Shown: positions 50,185 through 59,395 of the stretch, piece by piece
How positions within the stretch are numbered: the stretch's first letter is position 1
Layout of the letters: each line of letters opens with the position of its first letter
Origin: Akkermansia sp.
GTDB lineage: Bacteria; Verrucomicrobiota; Verrucomicrobiia; Verrucomicrobiales; Akkermansiaceae
DNA length: 64,000 nt
Direction of reading: 5' to 3'
NCBI GenBank assembly: GCA_017937215.1
Contig: JAGBDZ010000094.1
Coordinates: forward strand, 62,001-126,000
The notes under the pieces: model-generated
Told to the model about the DNA's origin: nothing
The model's input: the letters and a program-made list of their open reading frames with translations, nothing else
Databases searched by the model: none
Made by a program: the position numbers and the translations under genes

Positions 50185-50460
50185 TACGCGTTGGAATAAT
50201 TAATTCGCAACTGGATATTCAGCATCACCAGCAAGCAAATTGATTGATAAATCAGAGTTTAATTCGTCTCGGGCGGACGGAACGTCCGCGGAATTTTGAG
50301 CCCGACTGGGCGGAACTTTCCGTAGAGTCCGGGGTGTATCGTCCCCTGAATGGGGCTTAGTTTCACGCTCGCCATAGAAGGGCTAAACTCTGATTTATCA
50401 ATCCTTTCTCCAAGAAAATCGATTAGATTTCAGCGATGCCGTTAATTATTCCAACGCGTA
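50185..50460. repeat. 276-bp element with two nested perfect inverted repeats (MITE-like or structured RNA)
   Basis: The outer arms are 50185-50203 and 50442-50460, 19 of 19 complementary (TACGCGTTGGAATAATTAA). The inner arms are 50242-50261 and 50384-50403, 20 of 20 (GATTGATAAATCAGAGTTTA). The two 38-base spacers between outer and inner arms are equal in length but not complementary. The core (50262-50383) is GC-rich with a GCGGACG/CGTCCGC hairpin at 50273-50289. TA dinucleotides sit at both outer ends. No reading frame of interest lies inside; this covers the gene gap 50111-50590 together with the two terminators and the RHS promoter. Confidence 0.9.
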
Positions 50461-50480
50461 TCGGGATATTCCTGAAATCG

Positions 50481-50521
50481 AGTGAGCATGGGAGACGAGA
50501 TTTCCCCATGCTCGCTTTTTT
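50481..50521 (+). terminator. Rho-independent terminator after the inverted-repeat element
   Basis: A 12-bp stem (AGTGAGCATGGG with CCCATGCTCGCT, 50481-50492 and 50505-50516) is followed by T6. No protein gene ends just before it, so it suggests that the palindromic element is transcribed. Confidence 0.9.
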
Positions 50522-50554
50522 GTGTGAAACGCGGTTGCCCCTTGTGGAAGATTC

Positions 50555-50583
50555 TTGCTGCGGGGAAGAATCCGCTTTATGGT
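50555..50583 (+). promoter_or_regulatory. Promoter of the RHS/YD-repeat gene
   Basis: TTGCTG (50555-50560), 17-base spacer, TATGGT (50578-50583). The ATG at 50591 is 7 bases beyond the -10, which picks this start over TTG 50555. Confidence 0.65.
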
Positions 50584-50590
50584 ACTGTGC

Positions 50591-53500
50591 ATGGCAATTG
50601 GACCAGAAACCACTGCTGGCTCCGCCGCCTTTACCCGTGGCGAGAGTGCAACCATATCATCAACAACTAACCCTGAACCTGATTCCTCTATGAATAACAT
50701 GACACCCACAACTAATGACGGCATCGCTCCTGCCAGCGATACTCCCCGGACCCGCACCTACACGGAAATTGCTGCTTTCGGCAATCCCATCTGCAAACTG
50801 CCTGCCAGCGGGGAGGAGTTTAAGGAGCTTGAACTCGGTACCTTCACCATCAAAACAGGCGGAGCCAACGTGATGGCGCAAATCACGGTCGATGATGAGG
50901 GCGATCTCACCATTTTAGATTCCGCTGAGAACAAGATAATGTCCATCAGTTCCAAGGTAGGGGCCGACTGGCCCAAAACTCAGGACTCGACCTATTGGCA
51001 GAAAAAATCGGATTTGTTCTTCCTCCCGGCCGGAACCTATACCCTCACCGGTAATCTGAAGAATGTCGATATGGGCAGTTCCAATGTCAACAATCTTGCC
51101 TACTTCCGCTACGAGGTCGTTGCACAGTATACGGAAATCATCAATGATAACAGCACAGATAATGAGGAACCGGTGGTGGAAGACGATATGCAGGAAGAGC
51201 CGCCCGTGTGCAATCCCTGCGGCTGCTGCAGCCCGGATGGCGGCCCTGGAAACAAGCCCTCCGAACCGCTCCATAGCGAACCCGGCGCCGAATGCCCCGG
51301 TGGTGTCGAGCCTTCCGGTAATTCTCCTGCGTCTGCCCCGGCTGCCATCATGCTGGCAGATGATGCCGGAAGCACCCCGGTGGCGGGGCTCCGCAGCACC
51401 ACGATGCGTCGCAACTCCATCTGGGGCTGGAAGGCTCAGCTGCACGAAGGGGTGCTGACGATACGTCCCACCACGGGCCGCCGCATGAGCTTTGCTGTGC
51501 AGGAGGGCTCCTCCGTGGCCCTGCCCACCGGCCTCACCCGCCATCACAGTGTGCGGGTGGAGCTGCAGAATGCGGACCTGAGCGCCTGCACCACCGGTTC
51601 CCCCGCTTTCTGGACTCTCACCGAGGCTTCGGGCCGTCGCGTGCGTTTCGAAACAGCCACCGGCACTGTGGCGGCCGTGGTGGCCGCTTCCGGCAAGGTA
51701 ACCACCGCTGCCGAACACAGCGCCCAGGTGCAGGAGAACTTCGATGCTGCCGGCAACCTGCTTTCCTGCTATTCCCCCACGCAGGGTCTCATGCTCACCT
51801 CTGTGGATGAATCCGGCGCCACCGTCCTTTCCTGGTATACCCCCGCCCAGGTCAGCACCGATTCGGAGGGCAATTACACCACCACGGGCGAACCCTACAA
51901 GACCGCCGCCTATACCACCACCCTGGTCAATGGTGTGGAAACCACCACTGTGCTGCGCCAGCAGGCCGGGCTGCCCGCCCACTCCGTCACCCACGTGGTC
52001 GATGGCAATACTGTGACCGTCACCAAGGGTACGGGTGAGGATGCCATCATCCGCACTTGGGTCACCACTTACCCCGAGCCGGGCATGACTCAGCGTGTGG
52101 AAACCGTGCGCCGCGGGTCGGCGGATGCCGCCCCCGCTTCCTGCTCCTGCCAAGTGCGCAAGCTCTCCGCGGGCGGCTGGCTCACCATCAGCGAGACCGA
52201 GGGCTACGGCACTAACCTGGCCCGCACCACCTCCTACGAATACAACGCTCAGTTCCTCGTCTCCCGCATCAACCGCCCGGACGGCGGCTACACGGAATAC
52301 GAGTATGATGCCGATGGCCGCGTGACGAAGGAGACCACCCCCTGGGGTAATGGGGGTAAGAAGCGTACTCGATATGTGTACAATGCTAATTCCACCCGCT
52401 TCTACGATACCCGCCCGGTGAAGGTCTACACGGATTATCAGGATGCCGGCTCCACCGCCTGGCTCAATATCAAGGTGGTCGATTATACCTACGCGGATTC
52501 CGCCGATGTCATGCGAACCACTGCTACTACCTATGCTGCCGGTGTAAGCCATCAGCAGGTGAGCATCGAGGAATCCTACGGCGAATCCCCCGCCTATGCC
52601 TATGCTGCCGGCAAGCCGAAGTTCAGTCAGGAGGTTGACGGGGTGCAGACCTGGCATGACTACGAAGCCACCACGGAGCACGGCGCCGTGCACAAGCACA
52701 CCACCACCACCATGGCCGCCGGTGCGCTGGTGGCTGCTCAGAGCCGGAAGACGGAGGAGTTCATCGCGGCGGATGATACCGTCACCTTCGAGCAGGAGAG
52801 CATCTGGAACGGCACGGAGTGGCTGCTGCTGTCCACCACCGCTTATGAGTACGACGCCCAGCAGCGCGTAGTGAAGACCACCCGCGGCAATGGCCGCTTC
52901 TCCACAAGCTCGTGGATGTGCTGCGGCAAGCTCTCCGAGACCGATGAGGACGGCATCACCACCACCTATGGCTACAACTCCGCCCACGAACTGGTGGAAA
53001 GCATCCGCGCCGAGGTGAAGGATGGCGCGGTGGTGGTCACACCCGAAACCATCACCACCTATACCCGCGATGCCGCCGGGCGCACCCTGGGCACCCGCCG
53101 CGATACCGGCGCCATGACCACCACGGAAGCCACCGCCTATGATATCCTGGGCCGCGTGGTGAGCCGCACGGATGCGCTCGGCCGCGTGACCACCACCGCC
53201 TACAGCGCAGATGGTCTCACCACCACCGTGACCACCCCCGCCGGGGCCACCACCATCACGCAGCAGAACCCCGATGGTTCCACCGCCCGCATTTCCGGCA
53301 CGGCGCAGCGCGAGGTGGTGTATACCCACAGCGTGCAGGGCAACTGCCTGTGCGAAATGCAGCAGCTGGCGGATGGCACTATCATTGCCCAGACCACCAC
53401 CAATGGCTTCGGCCAGGTTGTGGTGCAGGCTCAGCCCAATACCCAGGGCGGCTTCATCTGCTCCCGCAGCGAATACAACGCCAAGGGGCAGCTGGTGAAA

Positions 53501-56017
53501 ACCTGGGCCGATACCGGCCTTGATACCACCCCGACTGCCGCCACGCTCTACGAGTATGACTCCATGGGCAATGTGGTGAAACAGACTCTCGCCCTGGCAG
53601 AGCAGCCTTCGCCGGAGAACTCCCCCATTACCGAATCTTCTTTCGGTGCGGAATCTCTGCAGGATGGTGTGTACAGCCTCACCACCACCACGCGCTACAA
53701 TGCCGCCGGCCAGCCGCTCTCCAGCGTGCAGAAGCAGCTCATCTCGCAGCTTTCGGGCACGCTGGAGTCGAAATCGGTTTTTGTCAGCGAACGCGGCTTG
53801 ACTTCCACGCAATGGACGGTGTATAGTGGAGGCACGAAACGAGTGCAATACAGTACGGTACCAGGCTCATCCATCACCGCCGAGACGGTGACGGTGGATG
53901 GAGTCGTGCGCTCGCAGAAGGATACCGCCGGTATCACGACCACCGCCACCCGCAGTTACACGGCAAATGGTATGGTGCTCACGCAGACGGATGGCCGAGG
54001 CAACACAACCACCACGGTGACAGATAAGGCCGGGCGCGCCCTCATGGTGACGGATGCCGCCGGTAACGTGACTACCACGGTCTACTGCGACTGCTGTGAC
54101 CAGCCTGCCACCATTACCGATGCTCAAGGCAACACCACTTGCTACCGCTATGACATCCGCGGCCGCAAGGTGGCGGAATGGGGCACGGGCATTCAACCCG
54201 CCACCTTCGGCTACGATGATGCCGGGAATATGACGAGTCTCACCACCTTCCGTCATCCGGGTGCCGTCATCAGCAGCGACCCGGCAGAATGGGAAGGCCT
54301 GGTGCAGGATACCACCACCTGGACCTTCGACCCCGCCACCGGGCTGGAGCTTAGCAAGACTTATGCGGACAACACCGCCGTGGTGAAGACCTACGATGCC
54401 CACAACCGCCTGGCCACGGAAACCAACGCCCGCGGCAGGGTGAAGGTGCATACCTACGAACATGCCCGCGGTCTGCTGCTTAATACCACCTGGTACCACC
54501 CCGCAGAGGAAGGCGGGGAAGCGGTTGCCGACAGTTATTCCCCGAGCCGCAGCTTCACCTACAACCACCTCGGCCTGCTCACGCAGGTTGTGGAAAATGC
54601 CTTGTCAGGCCAAAGCTCCGCAGGAGCGGCGGCTGACAGTACCCGTACCATCGGCTACAACCAGTACGGCGAGCAGGAAACGGATTCGCTGGTGGCGGAT
54701 AACGATACCCACCTCATCACCGAAACGCGCGATACCCAGGGCCGCTCCACGGGCTATGTGTACAGCAAGAACGGCAGCACCCAGCAGACGGTGACCACCG
54801 GCTACGGCACGGATGGCCGCATCGCAAGCGCCGGCTTCCTGCATGGTGGCGTGGAGCGGCAGTTCAGCTACTCTTACCTGCCTGGCACAAACATGCTGCA
54901 GACGCTCACCAAGCCGAATAACATGACGCTCACACAGAGCTACGAGCCGCAGCGCAACCTGCTCACCGGCATGCTCTACAAGCGTGGCAATACGGCAGTA
55001 GCCCAGCGTACCTACACTTACGATACGCTCGGTCGTCCGCTCACCCGCACCACCGCCAGCAATGGCCAGACGGTGAATGATACCTTCGGCTACAACAACC
55101 GCAGCGAACTTACCACCGCCACGGTGAACGGCGGCGCCTATGCTTACGATTACGATAACATCGGAAATCGTAAGACGGCCCAGGAGGCAGCGGAAGAGAT
55201 TACCGGCTACACGGCCAACAACCTCAACCAGTACACCGCCCTCACGGTGGATGGTGATGTCGACTTCCAGCCGGAGTACGATGCGGATGGCAACCAGACG
55301 CGCGTGAAGACCAGCACCGGCATTTGGACTGTGAGCTACGACGCCGAAAACCGCCCCCTCGATTTCTACCGGATCGATTCCACGGGCGGCACCACTGTGC
55401 ACTGCACCTATGACCACATGGGCCGCCGCGCCACAAAGCAAGTAACTGTGGGCAATAACGTGACGCTGCACCAGCTCTATATCTACCGCGGCTATCTGCA
55501 AATCGCCAGCATTGACCTCACCCGCAGCCACCACCCCGCGCTGTGGTATATCACCTGGGACCCGACGCAGCCCGTAGCCACCCGCCCGCTGGCCATCCAG
55601 AAGGACGGCTCCTGGTTCTCCGCCCCCGCTCGCCTTGCAAAGCAAGGGTTCCGCTCACAGGTGTGTTCGCGGCTCGGGGGCTGGTTGCTTAAGCCGCACC
55701 CAGCCTACGGCTGGGACCTCACCAAGAATATCTGTGAACTCTACGGCCCCTCCGGCTACATCCGCACCGCCTATACATACTCCCCCTATGGGCAGGTAAC
55801 CTCCACAGGGGATGTGGATCAGCCTATCCAATGGAGCAGTGAGTACAACGATACTGAACTCGGCCTGGTCTACTACAACTACCGCCACTACAACCCAGTG
55901 GATGGTAGGTGGACGGGGCGAGATCCTATTTCTTATTTTTCGGATAGGAATCTGTATACTAAGGATTTTCAAGAGGAGGAGTTTTATACAACCTTGAAAG
56001 AACTGATGAATCAATAA
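50591..56017 (+). CDS. Giant RHS/YD-repeat protein
   Basis: A 1808-residue protein. Residues 1-55 are Ser/Thr/Pro-rich without a clear signal peptide. About 60-185 is a strand-rich domain (GTFTIKTGG, AQITVDDEGDLTI, FFLPAGTYTLTG). A cysteine knot-like CNPCGCC lies near 206. YD repeats run from about 300 to 1750 (EYEYDADGRVTKE, YVYNAN, YDHMGRRATK). The RHS closing motif YNYRHYNPVDGRWTGRDPI is at about 1762-1780. Only 28 more residues follow (SYFSDRNLY then an unrelated acidic tail), coded by AT-rich DNA unlike the rest. RHS shells enclose C-terminal toxins. This copy's tip is replaced or truncated. Composition changes near base 55930. Confidence 0.9.
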   Translation: MAIGPETTAGSAAFTRGESATISSTTNPEPDSSMNNMTPTTNDGIAPASDTPRTRTYTEIAAFGNPICKLPASGEEFKELELGTFTIKTGGANVMAQITVDDEGDLTILDSAENKIMSISSKVGADWPKTQDSTYWQKKSDLFFLPAGTYTLTGNLKNVDMGSSNVNNLAYFRYEVVAQYTEIINDNSTDNEEPVVEDDMQEEPPVCNPCGCCSPDGGPGNKPSEPLHSEPGAECPGGVEPSGNSPASAPAAIMLADDAGSTPVAGLRSTTMRRNSIWGWKAQLHEGVLTIRPTTGRRMSFAVQEGSSVALPTGLTRHHSVRVELQNADLSACTTGSPAFWTLTEASGRRVRFETATGTVAAVVAASGKVTTAAEHSAQVQENFDAAGNLLSCYSPTQGLMLTSVDESGATVLSWYTPAQVSTDSEGNYTTTGEPYKTAAYTTTLVNGVETTTVLRQQAGLPAHSVTHVVDGNTVTVTKGTGEDAIIRTWVTTYPEPGMTQRVETVRRGSADAAPASCSCQVRKLSAGGWLTISETEGYGTNLARTTSYEYNAQFLVSRINRPDGGYTEYEYDADGRVTKETTPWGNGGKKRTRYVYNANSTRFYDTRPVKVYTDYQDAGSTAWLNIKVVDYTYADSADVMRTTATTYAAGVSHQQVSIEESYGESPAYAYAAGKPKFSQEVDGVQTWHDYEATTEHGAVHKHTTTTMAAGALVAAQSRKTEEFIAADDTVTFEQESIWNGTEWLLLSTTAYEYDAQQRVVKTTRGNGRFSTSSWMCCGKLSETDEDGITTTYGYNSAHELVESIRAEVKDGAVVVTPETITTYTRDAAGRTLGTRRDTGAMTTTEATAYDILGRVVSRTDALGRVTTTAYSADGLTTTVTTPAGATTITQQNPDGSTARISGTAQREVVYTHSVQGNCLCEMQQLADGTIIAQTTTNGFGQVVVQAQPNTQGGFICSRSEYNAKGQLVKTWADTGLDTTPTAATLYEYDSMGNVVKQTLALAEQPSPENSPITESSFGAESLQDGVYSLTTTTRYNAAGQPLSSVQKQLISQLSGTLESKSVFVSERGLTSTQWTVYSGGTKRVQYSTVPGSSITAETVTVDGVVRSQKDTAGITTTATRSYTANGMVLTQTDGRGNTTTTVTDKAGRALMVTDAAGNVTTTVYCDCCDQPATITDAQGNTTCYRYDIRGRKVAEWGTGIQPATFGYDDAGNMTSLTTFRHPGAVISSDPAEWEGLVQDTTTWTFDPATGLELSKTYADNTAVVKTYDAHNRLATETNARGRVKVHTYEHARGLLLNTTWYHPAEEGGEAVADSYSPSRSFTYNHLGLLTQVVENALSGQSSAGAAADSTRTIGYNQYGEQETDSLVADNDTHLITETRDTQGRSTGYVYSKNGSTQQTVTTGYGTDGRIASAGFLHGGVERQFSYSYLPGTNMLQTLTKPNNMTLTQSYEPQRNLLTGMLYKRGNTAVAQRTYTYDTLGRPLTRTTASNGQTVNDTFGYNNRSELTTATVNGGAYAYDYDNIGNRKTAQEAAEEITGYTANNLNQYTALTVDGDVDFQPEYDADGNQTRVKTSTGIWTVSYDAENRPLDFYRIDSTGGTTVHCTYDHMGRRATKQVTVGNNVTLHQLYIYRGYLQIASIDLTRSHHPALWYITWDPTQPVATRPLAIQKDGSWFSAPARLAKQGFRSQVCSRLGGWLLKPHPAYGWDLTKNICELYGPSGYIRTAYTYSPYGQVTSTGDVDQPIQWSSEYNDTELGLVYYNYRHYNPVDGRWTGRDPISYFSDRNLYTKDFQEEEFYTTLKELMNQ

Positions 56018-56021
56018 ATAT

Positions 56022-56471
56022 ATGAAGGAACTATCGTTGATATGTATAAGTGTATTGTCTTTATTGCTTATGAGGTGCAATTACTGTAATAGCGATATTC
56101 TGGACAACAATATAGCAGTTGTGTGGATTTCATATGATGAATTTGAGTTAAATGCTCAGGAGCTCATGAAGCTGCCGCATGTAGAATTGTCTTTCTCTGA
56201 GAAGAATGCTGTCGCAAGAAGTCTTGAGCTATTAAATCAAATGACAGAAGAAGAGATGATGGTACCTACACCTGCAGCCGTTGTTGCCAATATAATGATG
56301 CAGAAGACGGGAGATTTTCGGTTTATTTGCAATGAGAAAGTAGTGCTATCTATATCTGAGCATCCTTCATATTTTCACGCATTGCTCTCGATAAACCGCC
56401 CAAAGGAGTGGGCTAGTATCGTGAACCAGATATCCTCAAAGATGGAGCTGGCAAAAAAGATGCGTAATTAG
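56022..56471 (+). CDS. AT-rich lipoprotein-like gene behind the RHS protein
   Basis: A 149-residue protein with a hydrophobic N-terminus (LICISVLSLLLMRC) and a cysteine at about residue 19 in a poor lipobox. No family is recognised. The DNA is AT-rich (many ATA, AAT, TTT codons), unlike neighbours but like the last 90 bases of the RHS gene, so both were probably acquired together. It begins 4 bases after the RHS stop. The position is that of an immunity gene in RHS systems, but that is inference. A GC hairpin at 56499-56519 follows it. Confidence 0.65.
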   Translation: MKELSLICISVLSLLLMRCNYCNSDILDNNIAVVWISYDEFELNAQELMKLPHVELSFSEKNAVARSLELLNQMTEEEMMVPTPAAVVANIMMQKTGDFRFICNEKVVLSISEHPSYFHALLSINRPKEWASIVNQISSKMELAKKMRN

Positions 56472-56601
56472 GAATCGATGCTATAAGAGTGGATTTGGAG
56501 GAGAGGCCCCCCCTCTCCTGCTTTAGTACAACCGGCGCGATATCCGTACTACTGCGAGAGTTGCAAGGAGCCGCGATGATGCGGAATATAATTGTCAATT
56601 G

Positions 56602-56694
56602 CAGTACGACGCCATGGGCAATGTGGTGAAACAGACGCTTGCCCTGGCAGAGCAGCCTTCGCCGGAGAATTCCCCCATTACCGAAACTTCTTTC
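56602..56694 (+). pseudogene. Detached fragment of an RHS core
   Basis: Bases 56602-56694 match 53552-53644 inside the RHS gene with eight or so differences and read in frame as QYDAMGNVVKQTLALAEQPS plus ENSPITETS, the counterpart of the RHS residues EYDSMGNVVKQT. It has no start codon and is cut off at both ends. The rest of 56472-56730 has no gene that I can support. One in-frame stretch ending at 56578 (YPYYCESCKEPR then stop) may be the tail of another lost gene. Confidence 0.8.
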
Positions 56695-56695
56695 C

Positions 56696-56723
56696 TTGCA
56701 CCAGGAACCAAGGCTGCTATAAT
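56696..56723 (+). promoter_or_regulatory. Promoter of the lipoprotein gene at 56730
   Basis: TTGCAC (56696-56701), 16-base spacer, consensus TATAAT (56718-56723). The ATG at 56730 is 6 bases beyond. It starts right where the RHS fragment ends. Confidence 0.7.
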
Positions 56724-56729
56724 ACCGCC

Positions 56730-57320
56730 ATGAATCAGCTTCGTTGCATCATCTCCGTGGCACTTGCCATTGCCTTGTCCAGCTGTATGCAGCTTAATAC
56801 AGCGGGGTTGATAGATAACATCGGGCGGGAATACGATGCGGCCCTGGTGTATAAGGGCACCAGCATCTACAGCAAGAAGCCCTTGAACTGGGATGCTTGT
56901 GAAGCAGACGGCAAGCTGTACATCAAAGCCAGGAAAGCGGTTATCCGCGAACAGACGTGGTGGCTGAGAGACGGCGCGTTCACGCAATTACCGCACAAGG
57001 GTTTTCACTACGATGGCGAACTGGGCGAACTTTGCTACTATCACGATGGTGAACTCAGCACAGAACGCCCGGAAGGAGCCACCGATACTACCATAGCAGC
57101 AAATTCGGTCTACCCTTTCTACACCGTGCAATCGTCGCGGGAGATAAAGCCGCCCGTGCGGCTATACGAGCCGATCTGGCTGGAGGAACGGCCCAACCCG
57201 CACCGCTTCTATACGACGCCCCTTTCGTGGATTGCCGCTGTGGCAGTGGATATTCCGGGCAGCCTCCTTTTCACGACCCTGGCTCTGCCGGGTGAAATCT
57301 ATTCTGCCATTTCTGACTAA
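56730..57320 (+). CDS. Lipoprotein of unknown function
   Basis: A 196-residue protein with a signal peptide and lipobox LSSC at residues 16-19. The mature part has a strand-rich region with many Tyr and Trp (LVYKGTSIYSKKPLNWDAC, TWWLRDGAFTQLPHKGFHY). The last 30 residues (SWIAAVAVDIPGSLLFTTLALP) are hydrophobic and resemble the C-terminus of YceK-type lipoproteins (AIDLPLSLVTDTVLLP). That resemblance is only suggestive. The ATG at 56730 is set by the promoter. Confidence 0.7.
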   Translation: MNQLRCIISVALAIALSSCMQLNTAGLIDNIGREYDAALVYKGTSIYSKKPLNWDACEADGKLYIKARKAVIREQTWWLRDGAFTQLPHKGFHYDGELGELCYYHDGELSTERPEGATDTTIAANSVYPFYTVQSSREIKPPVRLYEPIWLEERPNPHRFYTTPLSWIAAVAVDIPGSLLFTTLALPGEIYSAISD

Positions 57321-57325
57321 ATTTC

Positions 57326-57354
57326 TTGCGTAGGCGTGGGGAATCTGCTACCCT
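57326..57354 (+). promoter_or_regulatory. Promoter of the helicase gene
   Basis: TTGCGT (57326-57331), 17-base spacer, TACCCT (57349-57354). The ATG at 57372 implies a leader of about ten bases. Confidence 0.55.
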
Positions 57355-57371
57355 CGAGCCGCCCCGCAGCT

Positions 57372-59375
57372 ATGGCAGAGAAATTCGACATCAACAGCCT
57401 GAATGCCGCCCAGAAACAGGCGGTGCAGACCCTGAACGGCCCGGTTCTCATCCTGGCCGGCGCCGGCACGGGCAAGACCCGCACCGTGACCTGCCGCATT
57501 GCGAACATGATTGCCAAGGGGGTGAACCCGCGTGGCATCCTGGCCCTCACCTTCACCAACAAGGCCGCCAATGAAATGGCCGACCGTGTGGCCGGCCTGG
57601 TAGACCGCAAAGCCGCGCGCGCCATGACGGTGTGCACCTTCCACTCACTCTGTGTGCGCATTCTCCGCCAGGATATCGGCCGCCTGGGCTACAAAGAGAA
57701 CTTCTCCATCTACACCGGCAGCGACCAGAGCGGCCTGCTCAAGCGCCTGATTATGGAATACGGCGCCCGCCGCGAGAAACTGGAACCCGCCCAGGTGCTG
57801 GCCGAGATGTCGCGTGTGCGCAACAACGGGCTGGAGATTGAACATATCGAGGATACCCTCATTGCTGCCGTGGCAAAAGCCTACATGCGCGAGCTGAAGG
57901 CCCAGAATGCGGTCGATTTCGATGATCTGCTCATCCTCACCGAGCGACTGCTGCGCTGCTATCCCACCATCCACGAGAAGTGGAACAAGCGCTTCTCCTA
58001 CATCACCGTGGACGAATTCCAGGACACCAACTCCCTGCAGATGAGCCTGCTGCGCCAGCTGGTGGGGCCGGAGCACAATGTGTGCGTGGTGGGCGACGAC
58101 GACCAGTCCATCTACGGCTGGCGCGGTGCGCAGATTTCCAATATCCTGGATTTCGAGAGCTTCTTCCCGAACCCGACAGTCATCAAGCTGGAGGAGAACT
58201 ACCGCTGCACCCGCCAGGTGCTGGATTGCGCGAATGCCCTCATCAAGCACAACGCCGGGCGCCGCGAGAAAACGCTGCGCACCAACAAGGACGGCGAATA
58301 CCCGGTGCGGCTCATGGCCATGCCCGGCTCACAGGAAGAGGCCGAATTCATTGCCGATGAAATCGAGCAGATTCGCGCCCGCAACACATTGCCATGGGAA
58401 GCCTTTGCCATCCTCTTCCGGGCGAATGCCCAGAGCCGCGCGCTGGAAATGGCCATGCGCGAGCGCCACATTCCCTACCGCATGGTGGGCACCAAGAGCT
58501 TCTTCGACCGCCGAGAGGTGAAAGACCTGCTGAGCTACCTGCAGATGATGGATAACCCGGATGCCGACCTGCACCTGCTGCGCGTGCTGAACACCCCGCC
58601 CCGCGGCATCTCGCCCACCACGGCATCCTTCGCTATCGACTGGAGCCGCGACAACAAGAAGAGCCTGTGGGCCACGCTGGTGGATATCTCCTTCCTCTCG
58701 GAATGCTCCACACGCTCCCAGAACAGCATCGAGGCCTTCACCGAGCTGGTCACCCGCTACGGCTCTGAGTTTGCCGCCAGCGAGCGGCCCTTTGTCGATA
58801 TCCTCCAGGATTTCCTGAACGAAACCGGCTACGAGGAATACATCGCCAAGAACTGCAAGACCGAGGAGGAAAAGATGCGCCGCCAGGCGGCCATCGATGA
58901 CATCAAGGTCGCGCTGCGCCAGTTCTGGCTGCCCGGCCACAAGCTCACCGATTTCCTCGCCGGCATCTGCCTGGACGACAGCCGCGATGAAGACGATATC
59001 GAAAGCAAGAGCGGCGTATGCCTCATCACCATGCACGCCGCGAAGGGACTGGAGTTCCCACAGGTCTACATAGTGGGCGTGGAGGAAGGGCTGCTGCCGC
59101 ACACCCGCTCGGTGGACGAAGGCAGTATGGACGAAGAGCGCCGCCTGTTCTATGTGGGTATCACCCGCGCCCGCGAACGCCTGACCATGACCTACTGCGC
59201 CAAGCGCAGCCGCTACGGCCAAGAGGAGCGCTGCCAGCCCTCCAGCTTCATTCACGAGATACCCAAGCACATGTACGAGTTTGTGGACTACGACAAGCTC
59301 ATGAAATCCCCCGCCACCGAGGACGAATGCGCCGATTTCTTCTCCTCCATGCGCGACCTGCTGGCGGATGATTAA
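57372..59375 (+). CDS. UvrD/PcrA/Rep-type superfamily I DNA helicase
   Basis: A 667-residue ATP-driven 3'-5' helicase. NSLNAAQKQAVQT (Q motif) is followed by Walker A ILAGAGTGKTRTVTCRIAN (about 24-42), motif Ia LALTFTNKAANEMADR, motif II VDEFQDTN, motif III VVGDDDQSIYGWRGA, motif IV ILFRANAQSRALE, motif V CLITMHAAKGLEF and motif VI RRLFYVGITRARERL. All catalytic motifs are intact. The C-terminus is short and lacks the PcrA tail that binds RNA polymerase, so Rep or a short UvrD form is possible. ATG 57372 starts the conserved part. Confidence 0.93.
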   Translation: MAEKFDINSLNAAQKQAVQTLNGPVLILAGAGTGKTRTVTCRIANMIAKGVNPRGILALTFTNKAANEMADRVAGLVDRKAARAMTVCTFHSLCVRILRQDIGRLGYKENFSIYTGSDQSGLLKRLIMEYGARREKLEPAQVLAEMSRVRNNGLEIEHIEDTLIAAVAKAYMRELKAQNAVDFDDLLILTERLLRCYPTIHEKWNKRFSYITVDEFQDTNSLQMSLLRQLVGPEHNVCVVGDDDQSIYGWRGAQISNILDFESFFPNPTVIKLEENYRCTRQVLDCANALIKHNAGRREKTLRTNKDGEYPVRLMAMPGSQEEAEFIADEIEQIRARNTLPWEAFAILFRANAQSRALEMAMRERHIPYRMVGTKSFFDRREVKDLLSYLQMMDNPDADLHLLRVLNTPPRGISPTTASFAIDWSRDNKKSLWATLVDISFLSECSTRSQNSIEAFTELVTRYGSEFAASERPFVDILQDFLNETGYEEYIAKNCKTEEEKMRRQAAIDDIKVALRQFWLPGHKLTDFLAGICLDDSRDEDDIESKSGVCLITMHAAKGLEFPQVYIVGVEEGLLPHTRSVDEGSMDEERRLFYVGITRARERLTMTYCAKRSRYGQEERCQPSSFIHEIPKHMYEFVDYDKLMKSPATEDECADFFSSMRDLLADD

Positions 59376-59395
59376 CCTTCCATTCAAATTATCAT

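Noticed and set aside
50436-50693. An 85-codon frame between the inverted-repeat element and the RHS gene
   Set aside because: It crosses the terminator hairpin and promoter and has no recognisable content.
50915-53848. A 977-codon open frame on the minus strand opposite the RHS gene
   Set aside because: It is very rich in Gly/His/Arg/Ala, has no domain logic and mirrors the codon bias of the GC-rich YD-repeat gene, so it is an antisense shadow.
56022-56471. Calling the AT-rich gene a definite RHS immunity protein
   Set aside because: Position and composition fit, but there is no family match and the adjoining RHS tip has no toxin domain, so only an unknown lipoprotein-like gene is claimed.
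56592-56729. An N-terminal extension of the lipoprotein gene at 56730
   Set aside because: The extension would translate the RHS fragment out of frame and lies upstream of a promoter 6 bases before ATG 56730. It also lacks the signal peptide.
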